From the NCBI RefSeq assembly GCF_014237835.1, contig NZ_JACJVI010000020.1:1-64000 (forward strand): a stretch of 64,000 nt of DNA. Direction: 5' to 3'. A program made the translations under genes and the position numbers. The notes under the pieces were generated by a model, which worked only from the letters and a program-made list of their open reading frames with translations, searched no databases and was not told where the DNA came from. The stretch comes from Rhizobium sp. AQ_MP. GTDB taxonomy: Bacteria > Pseudomonadota > Alphaproteobacteria > Rhizobiales > Rhizobiaceae. Shown piece after piece: positions 1-8,002 of the stretch. Within the stretch, counting starts at the first letter, position 1; the number at the start of each line of letters is the position of its first letter.

Positions 1-213
1 AGCCTGATCACGCCGCAACGCTTTTACACCCATGGGCAGAATTCCAGGGGCGACAGACATGTCTATGCCTCGCGGACACGCTTCATCCCGGCCATGCTCT
101 TGCAGTTTTTCGAGCAGACAAGCTGGCCGAAGGTGGAAGCAACGACCACAGGACGAAGCGCCAGCCAGATCAGGATCGACGTGGCCGCCAGAATGCGCGG
201 GATGTGGGGGTAA
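1..213 (+). CDS. C-terminal end of a UvrD/Rep-like ATP-dependent DNA helicase (partial)
   Basis: An open frame runs from the first base to a TAA at 211-213, giving 70 visible residues; the start lies outside the window. The tail contains GDRHVYASRTRFIP and ends DVAARMRGMWG, which I recognise from the C-termini of superfamily 1 UvrD-like helicases of Rhizobiales, just past the last helicase motif. No catalytic motif is inside the window, so the call rests on the tail alone. The gene is in the same direction as the toxin-antitoxin pair that follows, with about 300 bases between them. Confidence 0.68.
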   Translation, partial: SLITPQRFYTHGQNSRGDRHVYASRTRFIPAMLLQFFEQTSWPKVEATTTGRSASQIRIDVAARMRGMWG

Positions 214-490
214 CAGAGACGCTTCCATGAATGGCGGGCGGCCCATTCTCTATGTATCGGAGGGTGTAGATCGCGGGTTCGTGCCTGACAAAGAATACGC
301 TGCGAGGGATGCGGCATGAGGCAGTAAGAACCGCCGGTAATGGCCTGCGCACTTAGATACTAGTGTCATTTCACAAAGCGAATTCACAGTGCCCGGCTCG
401 CGCTTCCATTGTAAGCTTGATAAGAGTTGCGCGGCGAGATTGCGCCCGGTAGCCGAATTTTGTGTTCTCGGCGTCTGATCATGTTGCCTT
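214..490. other. Intergenic stretch with no supported gene
   Basis: About 280 bases between the helicase tail and the palindrome at 491. Short open frames exist on both strands, but none has a ribosome binding site or recognisable protein. I see nothing else in it. Confidence 0.5.
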
Positions 491-506
491 TACGAAGATC
501 TTCGTA
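491..506. promoter_or_regulatory. Perfect 16-bp palindrome, likely operator of the adjoining toxin-antitoxin-like pair
   Basis: TACGAAGATCTTCGTA is its own reverse complement and ends 13 bases before the chosen start of the next gene. A perfect palindrome directly ahead of a two-gene pair whose second product has a ribbon-helix-helix-like tail fits autoregulation by the antitoxin. That role is inferred from position and symmetry. Confidence 0.5.
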
Positions 507-519
507 TATTGAGGTCGAG

Positions 520-810
520 ATGGCTTTCAAGGATGTCCGGTATCGCGTCATCAGGGCACTCAAAGACGGTACTTATCAGCATGCGGCTCGCGGGAGCATC
601 GAGGACAAGAATGCCTTGATGACTGGCGATATATCCCCCGAGGACCTGATAAAGATCATCGACAGGTGCAACGGCACGCATCACGAGGGTTCTGAACACC
701 ATATGTTCAAGGGTGTTGAAGTGCACATCCTCAAGCGAGATGGCTGGTACATAAAATTCTATTTTATTGAGCCGGACACAGTTTTTATCAGTGTACATCC
801 TTCAAGGTAG
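520..810 (+). CDS. Small DUF4258/MqsR-like protein, probable toxin of a toxin-antitoxin pair
   Basis: A 96-residue protein starting MAFKDVRYRVIRALKDG. The start at 520 was chosen because a GAGG lies just upstream; a longer frame from 427 would cross the palindrome at 491-506. The layout (helical N-terminus with HAARG, an ISPEDL helix near residue 45, then beta-rich FKGVEVHILKRDGWYIKF) resembles DUF4258 and MqsR/RelE-fold ribonuclease toxins. The next gene begins 6 bases after the stop and has a zinc-finger N-terminus, as in mqsRA where the toxin comes first. Family placement is from remembered patterns, so the toxin role is inferred. A non-toxic DUF4258 protein remains possible. Confidence 0.55.
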   Translation: MAFKDVRYRVIRALKDGTYQHAARGSIEDKNALMTGDISPEDLIKIIDRCNGTHHEGSEHHMFKGVEVHILKRDGWYIKFYFIEPDTVFISVHPSR

Positions 811-816
811 GCGAAC

Positions 817-1434
817 ATGAAAATCTGGTATGCTGGAGATAGGAGCAAGTCGCTCTGCGAAACGTGCCGGAAGGTTGTTACGACAACTTTCGACTATCAC
901 GATGTGCCTTTCGAAAGCGGGATCGGCGTAGCGAAGCAGATCATGGCGGCTACTTGCGACGAGTGTGGTACCGTTGTGGCTATCCCTCCGCAGTCGACGC
1001 CAGCCATCCGTGTTGCTCGCGAGATCGCCTCTAGACCCCTGGAGGTGGTTATGGCTGCGCCGTTTATGGACACGTTGGACCTAGCGTCCTATCGGATCGA
1101 TCCTTCTGCTGGCGTGATCCTCCGAAAGTCACTGATCGCGTATTTCGTTCACAGGTCCGTAAACGACGAGTCCCTGGTGGAGAGGCTTCGCAGAAATGCA
1201 GAGGTCCATCGCGAAAAGTGGAAGAGCTGGCACGATACCCCATCGAAGCGTCTTTCGATGAAAGTGACCCCGCGCCTTGGCGAAGAGTTTAACGAACTCG
1301 TCAAGAAGAGTGCATTGAATAAGACGACTTTGGTCAAGTCCATCGTCATGGATATTGGCTCGGAAATCGTAGAACCTGAAGAGCCGAAGATGATGGCCGA
1401 ACTGCGCAGGATGGCTGCGGCTCTTGCTGCGTAG
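817..1434 (+). CDS. Probable antitoxin with N-terminal CxxC zinc finger and RHH-like C-terminus
   Basis: A 205-residue protein. Two CxxC pairs (CETC at residues 14-17, CDEC at 47-50) form a likely zinc-binding module, as in MqsA and HigA2-type antitoxins. The C-terminal third (about 143-185, RLSMKVTPRLGEEFNELVKK onward) looks like a ribbon-helix-helix DNA-binding segment. It follows the small putative toxin by 6 bases, with AGG at the stop of that gene serving as ribosome binding site, so the two are surely co-transcribed. At 205 residues it is longer than MqsA (about 130), and the middle part (60-140) matches nothing I know. The combination of zinc finger and RHH-like tail is unusual. Confidence 0.5.
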   Translation: MKIWYAGDRSKSLCETCRKVVTTTFDYHDVPFESGIGVAKQIMAATCDECGTVVAIPPQSTPAIRVAREIASRPLEVVMAAPFMDTLDLASYRIDPSAGVILRKSLIAYFVHRSVNDESLVERLRRNAEVHREKWKSWHDTPSKRLSMKVTPRLGEEFNELVKKSALNKTTLVKSIVMDIGSEIVEPEEPKMMAELRRMAAALAA

Positions 1435-1704
1435 GAGCAAGCCGCTGACCGTTCGCTCCTTCGATTGAACTCTCACAAGATTTCAGGGAAGAACCTGGGT
1501 CATGTGGAACGTGATATGCATTCAGCCTTGATCTTCCAAATGGCTCAGAGCGCCTCGCAGCTGTGGCGCCCTTTTCTGGCTCCGCCCAAAACCTCAAATC
1601 GATCAGAGCAGCCAGAATTCATCCGGCGATCAGCCAGCGGCTGCCTTGCCGTTTTTGACCTCAACCGCTATGCCATAGCTGCACAACGCATTGAGGATTG
1701 CATC

Positions 1705-1908
1705 ATGGCCACTGGCACCGTCAAATTCTTCGCCCAGGACAAGGGCTTCGGCTTCATCACCCCCGACAATGGTGGACCGGACGTATTCGTTCACATCTCG
1801 GCCGTGGGTGGCGGCTCTCTTTCTGATGGCCAGAAGGTCAGCTTCGACGTCGGCCAGGATCGCAAGACCGGCAAGTCCAAAGCGGAAAACGTAACCGTCG
1901 TCCGCTAA
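1705..1908 (+). CDS. cspA: CspA-family cold-shock protein
   Basis: A complete 67-residue cold-shock domain with RNP1 KGFGFIT and RNP2 VFVHIS, binding single-stranded RNA or DNA as an RNA chaperone. The frame is open back to 1465, but conserved sequence begins at MATGTVKFF (1705), preceded by GAGGA at suitable spacing. The 240 upstream bases would form a long 5' leader, usual for cold-inducible csp genes. It stands alone, with an inverted repeat just downstream. Confidence 0.95.
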   Translation: MATGTVKFFAQDKGFGFITPDNGGPDVFVHISAVGGGSLSDGQKVSFDVGQDRKTGKSKAENVTVVR

Positions 1909-1927
1909 GTCAATACGTCGAAAAATG

Positions 1928-1968
1928 GCGATGCGCGGTTGGATCCAAAACCACAAACGGCGCATCGC
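1928..1968. terminator. Inverted repeat downstream of cspA, possible terminator
   Basis: GCGATGCGC at 1928-1936 pairs perfectly with GCGCATCGC at 1960-1968 around a 23-base loop, 20 bases after the cspA stop. There is no T-run, so it is not a canonical intrinsic terminator. It may protect the 3' end. Confidence 0.4.
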
Positions 1969-2104
1969 ATTCGCATAAACCGAACCAGTTTATCTCGTGC
2001 GACCTCGCTCGAGATCTTGTGACGTTCCGGCCATCAGGACGCCGTTCACCTCATTTGCAGCGTCGCCGCTTTCCAGATTGATGCCCTTGGCATGCCCCTT
2101 CCAG

Positions 2105-2374
2105 CTATGATCGTCGGAACGGGATGACATTGCTGCCGCGCATGAACGCAATCGCACCCTCAGCTTCAATGGTCTTGACCGCGACATCGCGCGCCTCAGC
2201 GTCGGATTGAAACTGCTCGTCCCAGACGTGGCTGGTGTTTTGCTGATCGATCACTTCCAGCGTCCAAGTCGCGTCATTCTCCATTCGGAAGATGTCGATG
2301 GAAAACGGGTAGCCGTCGATAACGACCCTCGTGCTTTTGCCAGAGGTCACCAGATTTGGTTCTGCATCCATCAT
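2105..2374 (-). CDS. Conserved hypothetical protein
   Basis: An 89-residue, acidic, soluble protein (MMDAEPNLVTSGKST to NVIPFRRS) with no signal peptide or membrane segment. I know similar short proteins as hypotheticals in rhizobia but can assign no function. The ribosome binding site is weak. A 46-codon frame starting inside its last codons (2130 back to 1990) overlaps it and could be a second small gene, but I do not call it. Nothing on the same strand nearby suggests an operon. Confidence 0.5.
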   Translation of the reverse strand: MMDAEPNLVTSGKSTRVVIDGYPFSIDIFRMENDATWTLEVIDQQNTSHVWDEQFQSDAEARDVAVKTIEAEGAIAFMRGSNVIPFRRS

Positions 2375-2519
2375 GACGTTCTAAGTCCGCTTCCGTATCG
2401 AGATAACGAGTATGCCCGTGGCGCTGAACCCGTCAAGCAGCAGGCTGATGCGATTCAAGCCTACTTAGACATGGGTCTCTTGGATTCTGAGATACCGACA
2501 TCCCGGAGCCTCATTCTAT

Positions 2520-2557
2520 GACATGTCGACACTATCGACATGTCCTCAGGACATGTC
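2520..2557. promoter_or_regulatory. Cluster of three GACATGTC palindromes
   Basis: The 8-bp palindrome GACATGTC occurs at 2520-2527, 2537-2544 and 2550-2557, with a partial copy (GACATGAG) at 2577. Three copies in 38 bases of otherwise non-coding DNA suggest a multi-site binding element for an unknown regulator. It lies about 350 bases upstream of the GntR gene. Confidence 0.4.
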
Positions 2558-2795
2558 GTCGAATCGAGGATTGAGCGACATGAGATTTCGGAGGGCCAGA
2601 TAAGCGCCTCCAGTCAGCGCCCAATCCTGGTCTTGTCACCATGAGCATGGCCCGCCTCGCCACTGCCTTCGCACACAGCAGTCACCTGCTCAGCTTTCGG
2701 TCGCTGGCCGACAGGGGTTTGAGCGCAACCGGCCACCATGTGCCGTCCCTCCCCGCATTTTTATCAAGCCCCGCGTCGCCCATTGCCCTCCGCTC

Positions 2796-2850
2796 GGCTC
2801 GGCTCGGCTCGGCTCGGCTCGGCTCGGCTCGGCTCGGCTCGGCTCGGCTC
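2796..2850. repeat. (GGCTC)11 pentanucleotide tandem repeat
   Basis: Eleven perfect tandem copies of GGCTC, preceded by one imperfect copy (CGCTC). The tract ends 52 bases before the start of the GntR-family regulator and 24 bases before a TTGACA at 2875-2880. Such tracts change length by slipped-strand mispairing. It is not in frame with the regulator, because a stop lies at 2876-2878, so any effect would be on promoter geometry. Open frames crossing it on both strands only encode reiterated residues and are not genes. Confidence 0.9.
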
Positions 2851-2902
2851 GGGAGATGAGCGGCCGATCGACAATTGACATCTCTATTTCAAGCTGATTG
2901 AT

Positions 2903-3637
2903 ATGATGTCAGACCAATTTTTGAGGCTGCCTGTGAAATCCACGCTCACTCCTCTTCCGCCTGCAGACCGTGGCCGCCAGGTGTCAGAGTCACTGGCTGC
3001 CTATATCCAGCAGGCTGAACTTGCGGCCGGTGACCGCTTGCCGGCCGAGCGTGAACTGATGGCGGCACTCGGTGTCGGTCGCTCGACGATCCGCGAGGTC
3101 ATCCGGCAGTTTCAGGCGCTCGGCGTGATGGAAACCCGCAAGGGCAGTGGCACCTATCTCGTAAAGCCGATCACCTCGGCCACGATCCATATGCCGCTCT
3201 CGGTCAATATGGGCAGTCTGCGAGACGTCCTCTTGCAGACACTTGAGGTGCGCCGCGGCATCGAATGCGAAGCCTGCATGGCAGCCGCCCGCCGGCGCAC
3301 CCAGGACGATATCTTGCACATCAGTGCAGCGCTCGAGGAGATGGAGCGTGTGCATCTGCAAAAAGGCACCGCCGGCAAGGAAGATCTGGCCTTTCACCTC
3401 GCCATCTACGATGCGACCCATAATCCGCTATTCAGGCAGTTGCTCGAACAGATGCGCGAAGCCTTCGAGAGTTTCTGGGACACGCCGTTTGACCGCCCGG
3501 ACTTTGCGCGCCGCTCCTTTCCCTATCACCGCACCCTGTTCAACGCGATCCTCGCTCAGGACACGGAGGCTGCAAGGCGCGAGACCATCAAGATCCTCGA
3601 CATCGTCGAGGAAGACATCAAGGAAATGTCCAAATGA
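2903..3637 (+). CDS. FadR-subfamily GntR transcriptional regulator
   Basis: A 244-residue regulator with a winged helix (about 25-90; RLPAERELMAALGVGRSTIR is the GntR signature) and an FCD effector domain (about 105-235) that normally binds a carboxylate with a metal. The start at 2903 has no clear ribosome binding site. A GTG at 2932 could be the real one, and a TTGACA at 2875-2880 would place transcription start close to 2903. The stop overlaps the next start by ATGA, so it is translationally coupled to the PLP enzyme and probably controls the whole uptake operon. The tandem repeat at 2796-2850 lies directly upstream. Confidence 0.93.
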   Translation: MMSDQFLRLPVKSTLTPLPPADRGRQVSESLAAYIQQAELAAGDRLPAERELMAALGVGRSTIREVIRQFQALGVMETRKGSGTYLVKPITSATIHMPLSVNMGSLRDVLLQTLEVRRGIECEACMAAARRRTQDDILHISAALEEMERVHLQKGTAGKEDLAFHLAIYDATHNPLFRQLLEQMREAFESFWDTPFDRPDFARRSFPYHRTLFNAILAQDTEAARRETIKILDIVEEDIKEMSK

Positions 3638-4806
3638 CCATCGGCTCCGATTGGTTTGAACACGCATCCCTTTCCGTCGCCCATGACGAGACAAATGCCT
3701 TCGAGGCTGTCGTACCGCCAATCGTCCAGACCTCGCTCTTCACCTTCGAGACCTATGACGAGATGGTTGCCACATACCGTGGCGAGCGCAACCGGCCGGT
3801 CTATTCGCGCGGCCTCAATCCGACGGTGCGTCATTTCGAGGAGATGCTGGCAAAGCTTGAGGGCGGCGAAGACGCGCTGGGTTTCGGCAGCGGAATGGCG
3901 GCGATCTCAACGACGGTTCTCACCTTCGTCGAACCGGGCGACCGGATCGTGGCTGTCCGCAATCTTTACCCCGATGCCTATCGCCTGTTCGGCACGCTGA
4001 TGAAGCGGATGAAGGTGGAGGTCACCTATGTCGACGGAAAGGATCTCGAGGCCGTCGACCACGCCTTGAGCGGTGCGCGACTGCTTTATCTGGAAAGCCC
4101 GACAAGCTGGATCATGGAAACCCATGACGTGGCAGCGCTTGCAGCACTTGGCCGGAAACACGGGGCGCTCAGCGTCATCGACAACAGCTGGGCAAGCCCG
4201 ATCTTCCAGCGCCCGCTGGAGCTCGGTGTCGACATCGTCCTGCATTCCGCCTCGAAATATCTGGGCGGCCATAGCGACGTGGTGGCAGGCGTGGTTACCG
4301 GGTCAAAGACACTCATCGACCGCATCCGCACCGAAACCCTGCCCTATCTCGGCGGCAAGATGTCCCCCTTCGATGCCTGGCTGCTGATCCGGGGCTTGAG
4401 GACCCTGCCGATCCGAATGAAGGCCCATGAAGCATCGGCGCTTGAGATCGCGCGGCGGCTCAAATCCCTCGATATCGTCGAAGAGGTCAATCATCCCGGC
4501 CTCGCCAATCAATTGCCGCCTGGCCTCACCGGAACCTCGGGTCTCTTCTCCTTCGTGCTTCGCCAAGGCGTCGACATCAGACGGTTCTGCGATCGCCTGC
4601 AGCTTTTCAAGCTTGGCGTGAGCTGGGGTGGCCACGAGAGCCTGGTGGTACCCGGCGAGGTCGTGTTGCAGCAAAAGGCCCAACCGAATTCCGCGCATGC
4701 CTTTGGCATGAACCCGCGGTCCGTGCGTCTCCATGTCGGCCTCGAGGGAACCGAGGCTTTGTGGAGAGACCTGGAGGCAGGGATCGCTGCCGCCCAGGAG
4801 ACATAA
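3634..4806 (+). CDS. Cys/Met-metabolism PLP-dependent enzyme (cystathionine beta-lyase / methionine gamma-lyase type)
   Basis: A 390-residue fold-type I PLP enzyme. Lysine 208 in SASKYLGGHSD is the Schiff-base residue, Asp183 in VIDN holds the pyridine ring, and YSRGLNPT near 57-64 and GSGMAA near 85-90 are family phosphate- and substrate-site motifs. It would cleave or replace a group on a sulfur amino-acid-like substrate in the cytoplasm; the exact reaction cannot be read from sequence. It overlaps the regulator by 4 bases and precedes a sugar-type ABC importer by 54 bases. That context is unusual for a sulfur-amino-acid enzyme and suggests a special imported substrate. Confidence 0.88.
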   Translation: MTIGSDWFEHASLSVAHDETNAFEAVVPPIVQTSLFTFETYDEMVATYRGERNRPVYSRGLNPTVRHFEEMLAKLEGGEDALGFGSGMAAISTTVLTFVEPGDRIVAVRNLYPDAYRLFGTLMKRMKVEVTYVDGKDLEAVDHALSGARLLYLESPTSWIMETHDVAALAALGRKHGALSVIDNSWASPIFQRPLELGVDIVLHSASKYLGGHSDVVAGVVTGSKTLIDRIRTETLPYLGGKMSPFDAWLLIRGLRTLPIRMKAHEASALEIARRLKSLDIVEEVNHPGLANQLPPGLTGTSGLFSFVLRQGVDIRRFCDRLQLFKLGVSWGGHESLVVPGEVVLQQKAQPNSAHAFGMNPRSVRLHVGLEGTEALWRDLEAGIAAAQET

Positions 4807-4860
4807 GCAAAACCAAGCCCTGTCGAACCAAGCTTAAAATAGCAGAGGAGGAACCTGATA

Positions 4861-6120
4861 ATGAAAGCCCTTTTGACAGCAGCCCTGATCAGCACCTTGA
4901 TGGCGGGAACGGCCCTTGCCGATACCACCTTGAAGCTGGTCGAAGTGATCACCAGCCCTGAGCGCACCGAAACACTGAAATCGATCGTCTCGACATTCGA
5001 GGCGGAAAACCCCGGCACCAAGGTCGAGATCATTTCGCTTCCCTGGGGCGAAGCCTTCCAGAAATTCGCGACCATGGTCTCGGCCGGCGAGATCCCAGAT
5101 GTCATGGAAATGCCCGATACCTGGCTGTCGCTTTATGCCAATAACGGCATTGTCGAGAGCCTCGAGCCCTATCTGAAGGATTGGGACCAGACGGCAGATC
5201 TGTCCGATCGGGCGCTCGAACTTGGCCGCGACGTCAAGGACACGGCCTATATGCTGCCCTACGGCTTCTATCTGAGAGCCATGTTCTACAACAAGAAGCT
5301 CCTGGAAGAGGCCGGCGTCACAGAACTGCCAAAGACGATGGACGAATTTGCCGAAGCCTCAAAGAAGGTCTCGGCGCTTCCCGGCAAGTATGGCTACTGC
5401 CTGCGTGGTGGCCCCGGTGGCCTGAATGGCTGGGTGATGTTCGGCGCCTCCATGGCAGGCTCGAATGAGTTCTTCACCGAAGATGGCACCTCGACCTTCA
5501 ATTCCGAAGGCTGGGTCAAGGGCCTCACCTGGCTGATCGATCTCTACAAAGAGGGCTACGCCCCGAAGGATTCCGTCAACTGGGGCTTCAACGAGATCGT
5601 GGCAGGTTTCTACAGTGGCACCTGCGCCTTCCTCGACCAGGATCCCGACGCCCTGATTGCGATTGCCGAGCATATGGGCGAGGACGATTACGGCGTCATG
5701 ACCATGCCGAAGGGCCCGGATGGCAAGACCTTCCCGACCATTGGCTATGCCGGCTGGTCGATGATGTCGGCAAGCGAGAACAAGGATCTGTCCTGGAAGC
5801 TGATTGCCACCCTTCAGGGCAAGGATGGCAATATCGAGTGGAACAAGCGGACCGGCGCGCTGCCGGCACTCAAATCGGCCGAAAGCGATCCTTTCTATGC
5901 AAGCCCGCAATTCAAGGGCTGGTTCGAAGAACTGGCTGACAAGGATGCGGTGCCGACCGTGATGCCGACGCATCTGGAAGAATTTGCCTTCTTCAAGGAT
6001 TCGCTGGTCATCAAGACCTCGCAGCAGGCACTGCTTGGCGACATCACGCCTCAGGAGCTCGCCGACCAGTGGGCAGATTACCTGACCAAGGCGCAGCAGA
6101 AGCACCTGGCGAAACAGTAA
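4861..6120 (+). CDS. CUT1-type ABC transporter substrate-binding protein
   Basis: A 419-residue periplasmic binding protein with a Sec signal peptide (MKALLTAALISTLMAGTALA, cleavage after residue 20). Features such as NPGTKVEIISLPWGEAFQKF and YGFYLRAMFYNKKLLEEAG are typical of family 1 (MalE-like) sugar-binding proteins. GAGGAGG stands ahead of the ATG. A stem-loop follows the gene, then two MalF/MalG-type permeases and a MalK-type ATPase. The substrate is unknown; the PLP lyase upstream suggests a glycosylated or amino-acid-linked compound rather than a simple sugar. Confidence 0.95.
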   Translation: MKALLTAALISTLMAGTALADTTLKLVEVITSPERTETLKSIVSTFEAENPGTKVEIISLPWGEAFQKFATMVSAGEIPDVMEMPDTWLSLYANNGIVESLEPYLKDWDQTADLSDRALELGRDVKDTAYMLPYGFYLRAMFYNKKLLEEAGVTELPKTMDEFAEASKKVSALPGKYGYCLRGGPGGLNGWVMFGASMAGSNEFFTEDGTSTFNSEGWVKGLTWLIDLYKEGYAPKDSVNWGFNEIVAGFYSGTCAFLDQDPDALIAIAEHMGEDDYGVMTMPKGPDGKTFPTIGYAGWSMMSASENKDLSWKLIATLQGKDGNIEWNKRTGALPALKSAESDPFYASPQFKGWFEELADKDAVPTVMPTHLEEFAFFKDSLVIKTSQQALLGDITPQELADQWADYLTKAQQKHLAKQ

Positions 6121-6130
6121 GGCGTCAAAG

Positions 6131-6161
6131 ACCGGGCAGAGCGAGACCTGCTTTGCCCGGT
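6131..6161 (+). promoter_or_regulatory. Stem-loop after the binding-protein gene
   Basis: ACCGGGCA at 6131-6138 pairs with TGCCCGGT at 6154-6161, 10 bases after the stop. There is no T-run. This position is typical of intercistronic structures that stabilise the abundant binding-protein message over the permease message. Confidence 0.5.
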
Positions 6162-6225
6162 TCCTGAAACAGACACTGAGACAGTCACTTCCACTGACAC
6201 GTCCAAGCAGATGAAGGCCTGAACA

Positions 6226-7149
6226 ATGACGGCGACCCTTGAGCGGGGCGATCGGCGCACGCTACTCAAGCGCATGGCCGATGCGTCGGAACCTTATCTC
6301 TACAGCGCGCCGGCATTGATCCTGATCGTTGCGGTGATGCTCGTGCCTTTGACGCTCGGCATTTCCTATGCGTTTCGCGATATCCAGCTTCTCAACCCGT
6401 TTTCTGGCGGATTCATCGGTCTTGATCATTTCAAGGTGCTGAGCCAGGACGCCGACTTCTACCGGGCGCTGAAGAACACGCTCTGGTGGACAGGTGCCTC
6501 TGTTGTCTTGCAGTTTACCTTCGGGCTGATCCTCGCACTCTTGCTGGACAAGCCTTTCTATGGCCGCGGCCTTGCCCAGGCGCTGGTCTTCCTTCCCTGG
6601 GCGGTGCCAAGCTTTCTTGCCGGCCTCAACTGGGCCTGGCTCTTCAACCCGGTCATCGGCCCACTTCCCCACTGGCTCTTTTCCATGGGCGTCTTGAGCG
6701 AACCCAACAACATCCTCTCGGATCCCTCGCTTGCCATGTGGGGGCCGATCATCGCCAATGTCTGGTGGGGCATTCCCTTCTTTGCCATCACACTGCTTGC
6801 AGCCCTTCAGGCCATTCCGCGCGATCTATACGAGGCAGCCGCGATCGATGGCGCCGGGCCGTTCCAGCGCTTCTGGTCGATCACCCTGCCCTTTCTCGCC
6901 CCGACCATGGCCATCACGATCCTGCTGCGCACCGTCTGGATCTCGAACTTTGCCGATCTGATCATCGTCATGACCAATGGCGGCCCGGCCGACAGGACGC
7001 AGATCGTTGCTTCTTACATCTTCACCCAGGCCTTCAGGCGTCTCGACTTCGGCTATGCCTCGGCAATCGCTCTCGTGCTCCTGGTGCTGTTGATGGCCTA
7101 TTCCATGCTGATCGTGCTGCTCCGGCAGACGCTTTTGAACAAGGACTGA
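6226..7149 (+). CDS. CUT1 ABC transporter permease, MalF-like
   Basis: A 307-residue inner-membrane protein with about six hydrophobic segments, the first near residues 30-50. The cytoplasmic EAA loop reads EAAAIDGAGPFQRFWSITLP (about 205-224), the contact point for the ATPase. It is the first of two permeases and is 4 bases from the second. It forms the translocation channel with the following MalG-like protein. Confidence 0.94.
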   Translation: MTATLERGDRRTLLKRMADASEPYLYSAPALILIVAVMLVPLTLGISYAFRDIQLLNPFSGGFIGLDHFKVLSQDADFYRALKNTLWWTGASVVLQFTFGLILALLLDKPFYGRGLAQALVFLPWAVPSFLAGLNWAWLFNPVIGPLPHWLFSMGVLSEPNNILSDPSLAMWGPIIANVWWGIPFFAITLLAALQAIPRDLYEAAAIDGAGPFQRFWSITLPFLAPTMAITILLRTVWISNFADLIIVMTNGGPADRTQIVASYIFTQAFRRLDFGYASAIALVLLVLLMAYSMLIVLLRQTLLNKD

Positions 7150-7153
7150 GCCC

Positions 7154-7987
7154 ATGAGGTCGTCCCGCATCGCTCTGACCATCGCCCATCGGCTGGCCAT
7201 CCTCGCTTATATCGTCGTTGCCCTCTTCCCGCTCTACTGGCTCTTGAAGGTCGCGGTCACGCCGAACAACCTTCTCTACAGCGAGGGTGTGCGGATGTGG
7301 CCCTCAGCCACGACGTTTGAGCATTTCCGCTTCGTGATTGCCCACAGTGCCTTTCCGACCTTCTTCAAGAACAGCCTGATCGTTGCCGGCTCGACCGCCC
7401 TCGTCGTCACGATCATTGCCTCATTGTCGGGTTACGCGCTGTCACGCTTCAGCTTCAAGGCAAAATACTGGATCGTCGGCCTGATGCTCCTGACCCAGAT
7501 GTTTCCGCTGGTCATGCTGGTCGCCCCGATCTTCAAGATACTGTCTCCGCTTGGGCTGACCAACAGTCTGACGGGCCTTGTCATTGTCTATTCGGCCTTC
7601 AACGTGCCCTTTGCGACCTTCCTGATGCAGTCCTTCTTCGACGGCATTCCGAAAGACCTGGAAGAGGCGGCGATGATCGATGGTGCAACCCAGTTTGTCG
7701 CCTTTCGCCAGATCATTCTGCCACTGACACTGCCGGGGATCGCAGCAACGCTCGGCTTCGTCTTTACCGCCGCATGGTCGGAGCTTCTCTTTGCGCTGAT
7801 GCTGATCTCGGGCAATGACGCAGCGACCTTCCCCGTCGGTCTTTTGTCCTTCGTGTCGAAGTTTTCCGTCAATTTCGGGCAGATGATGGCAGCCGGCGTG
7901 CTTGCCCTCATTCCGGCCTGCCTCTTCTTCCTCCTCATCCAGCGCTATCTCGTGCAAGGCCTGACGGCTGGCGCGGTCAAAGGCTGA
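7154..7987 (+). CDS. CUT1 ABC transporter permease, MalG-like
   Basis: A 277-residue permease with six predicted membrane segments and an EAA loop reading EEAAMIDGATQFVAFRQIIL (about 171-190). It starts 4 bases after the MalF-like gene and is followed 15 bases later by the ATPase. The two permeases are expected to act as a heterodimer. Confidence 0.94.
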   Translation: MRSSRIALTIAHRLAILAYIVVALFPLYWLLKVAVTPNNLLYSEGVRMWPSATTFEHFRFVIAHSAFPTFFKNSLIVAGSTALVVTIIASLSGYALSRFSFKAKYWIVGLMLLTQMFPLVMLVAPIFKILSPLGLTNSLTGLVIVYSAFNVPFATFLMQSFFDGIPKDLEEAAMIDGATQFVAFRQIILPLTLPGIAATLGFVFTAAWSELLFALMLISGNDAATFPVGLLSFVSKFSVNFGQMMAAGVLALIPACLFFLLIQRYLVQGLTAGAVKG

Positions 7988-8002
7988 AAGGACTGTAAAA
8001 CC

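Noticed and set aside
1990..2187. Small minus-strand frame overlapping the end of the hypothetical at 2105-2374
   Set aside because: Possible 46-codon gene from 2130, but no ribosome binding site or family evidence, so not called.
2641..2859. Plus-strand open frame encoding reiterated SARLG residues
   Set aside because: It exists only because the pentanucleotide repeat lacks stop codons; no ribosome binding site or conserved sequence.
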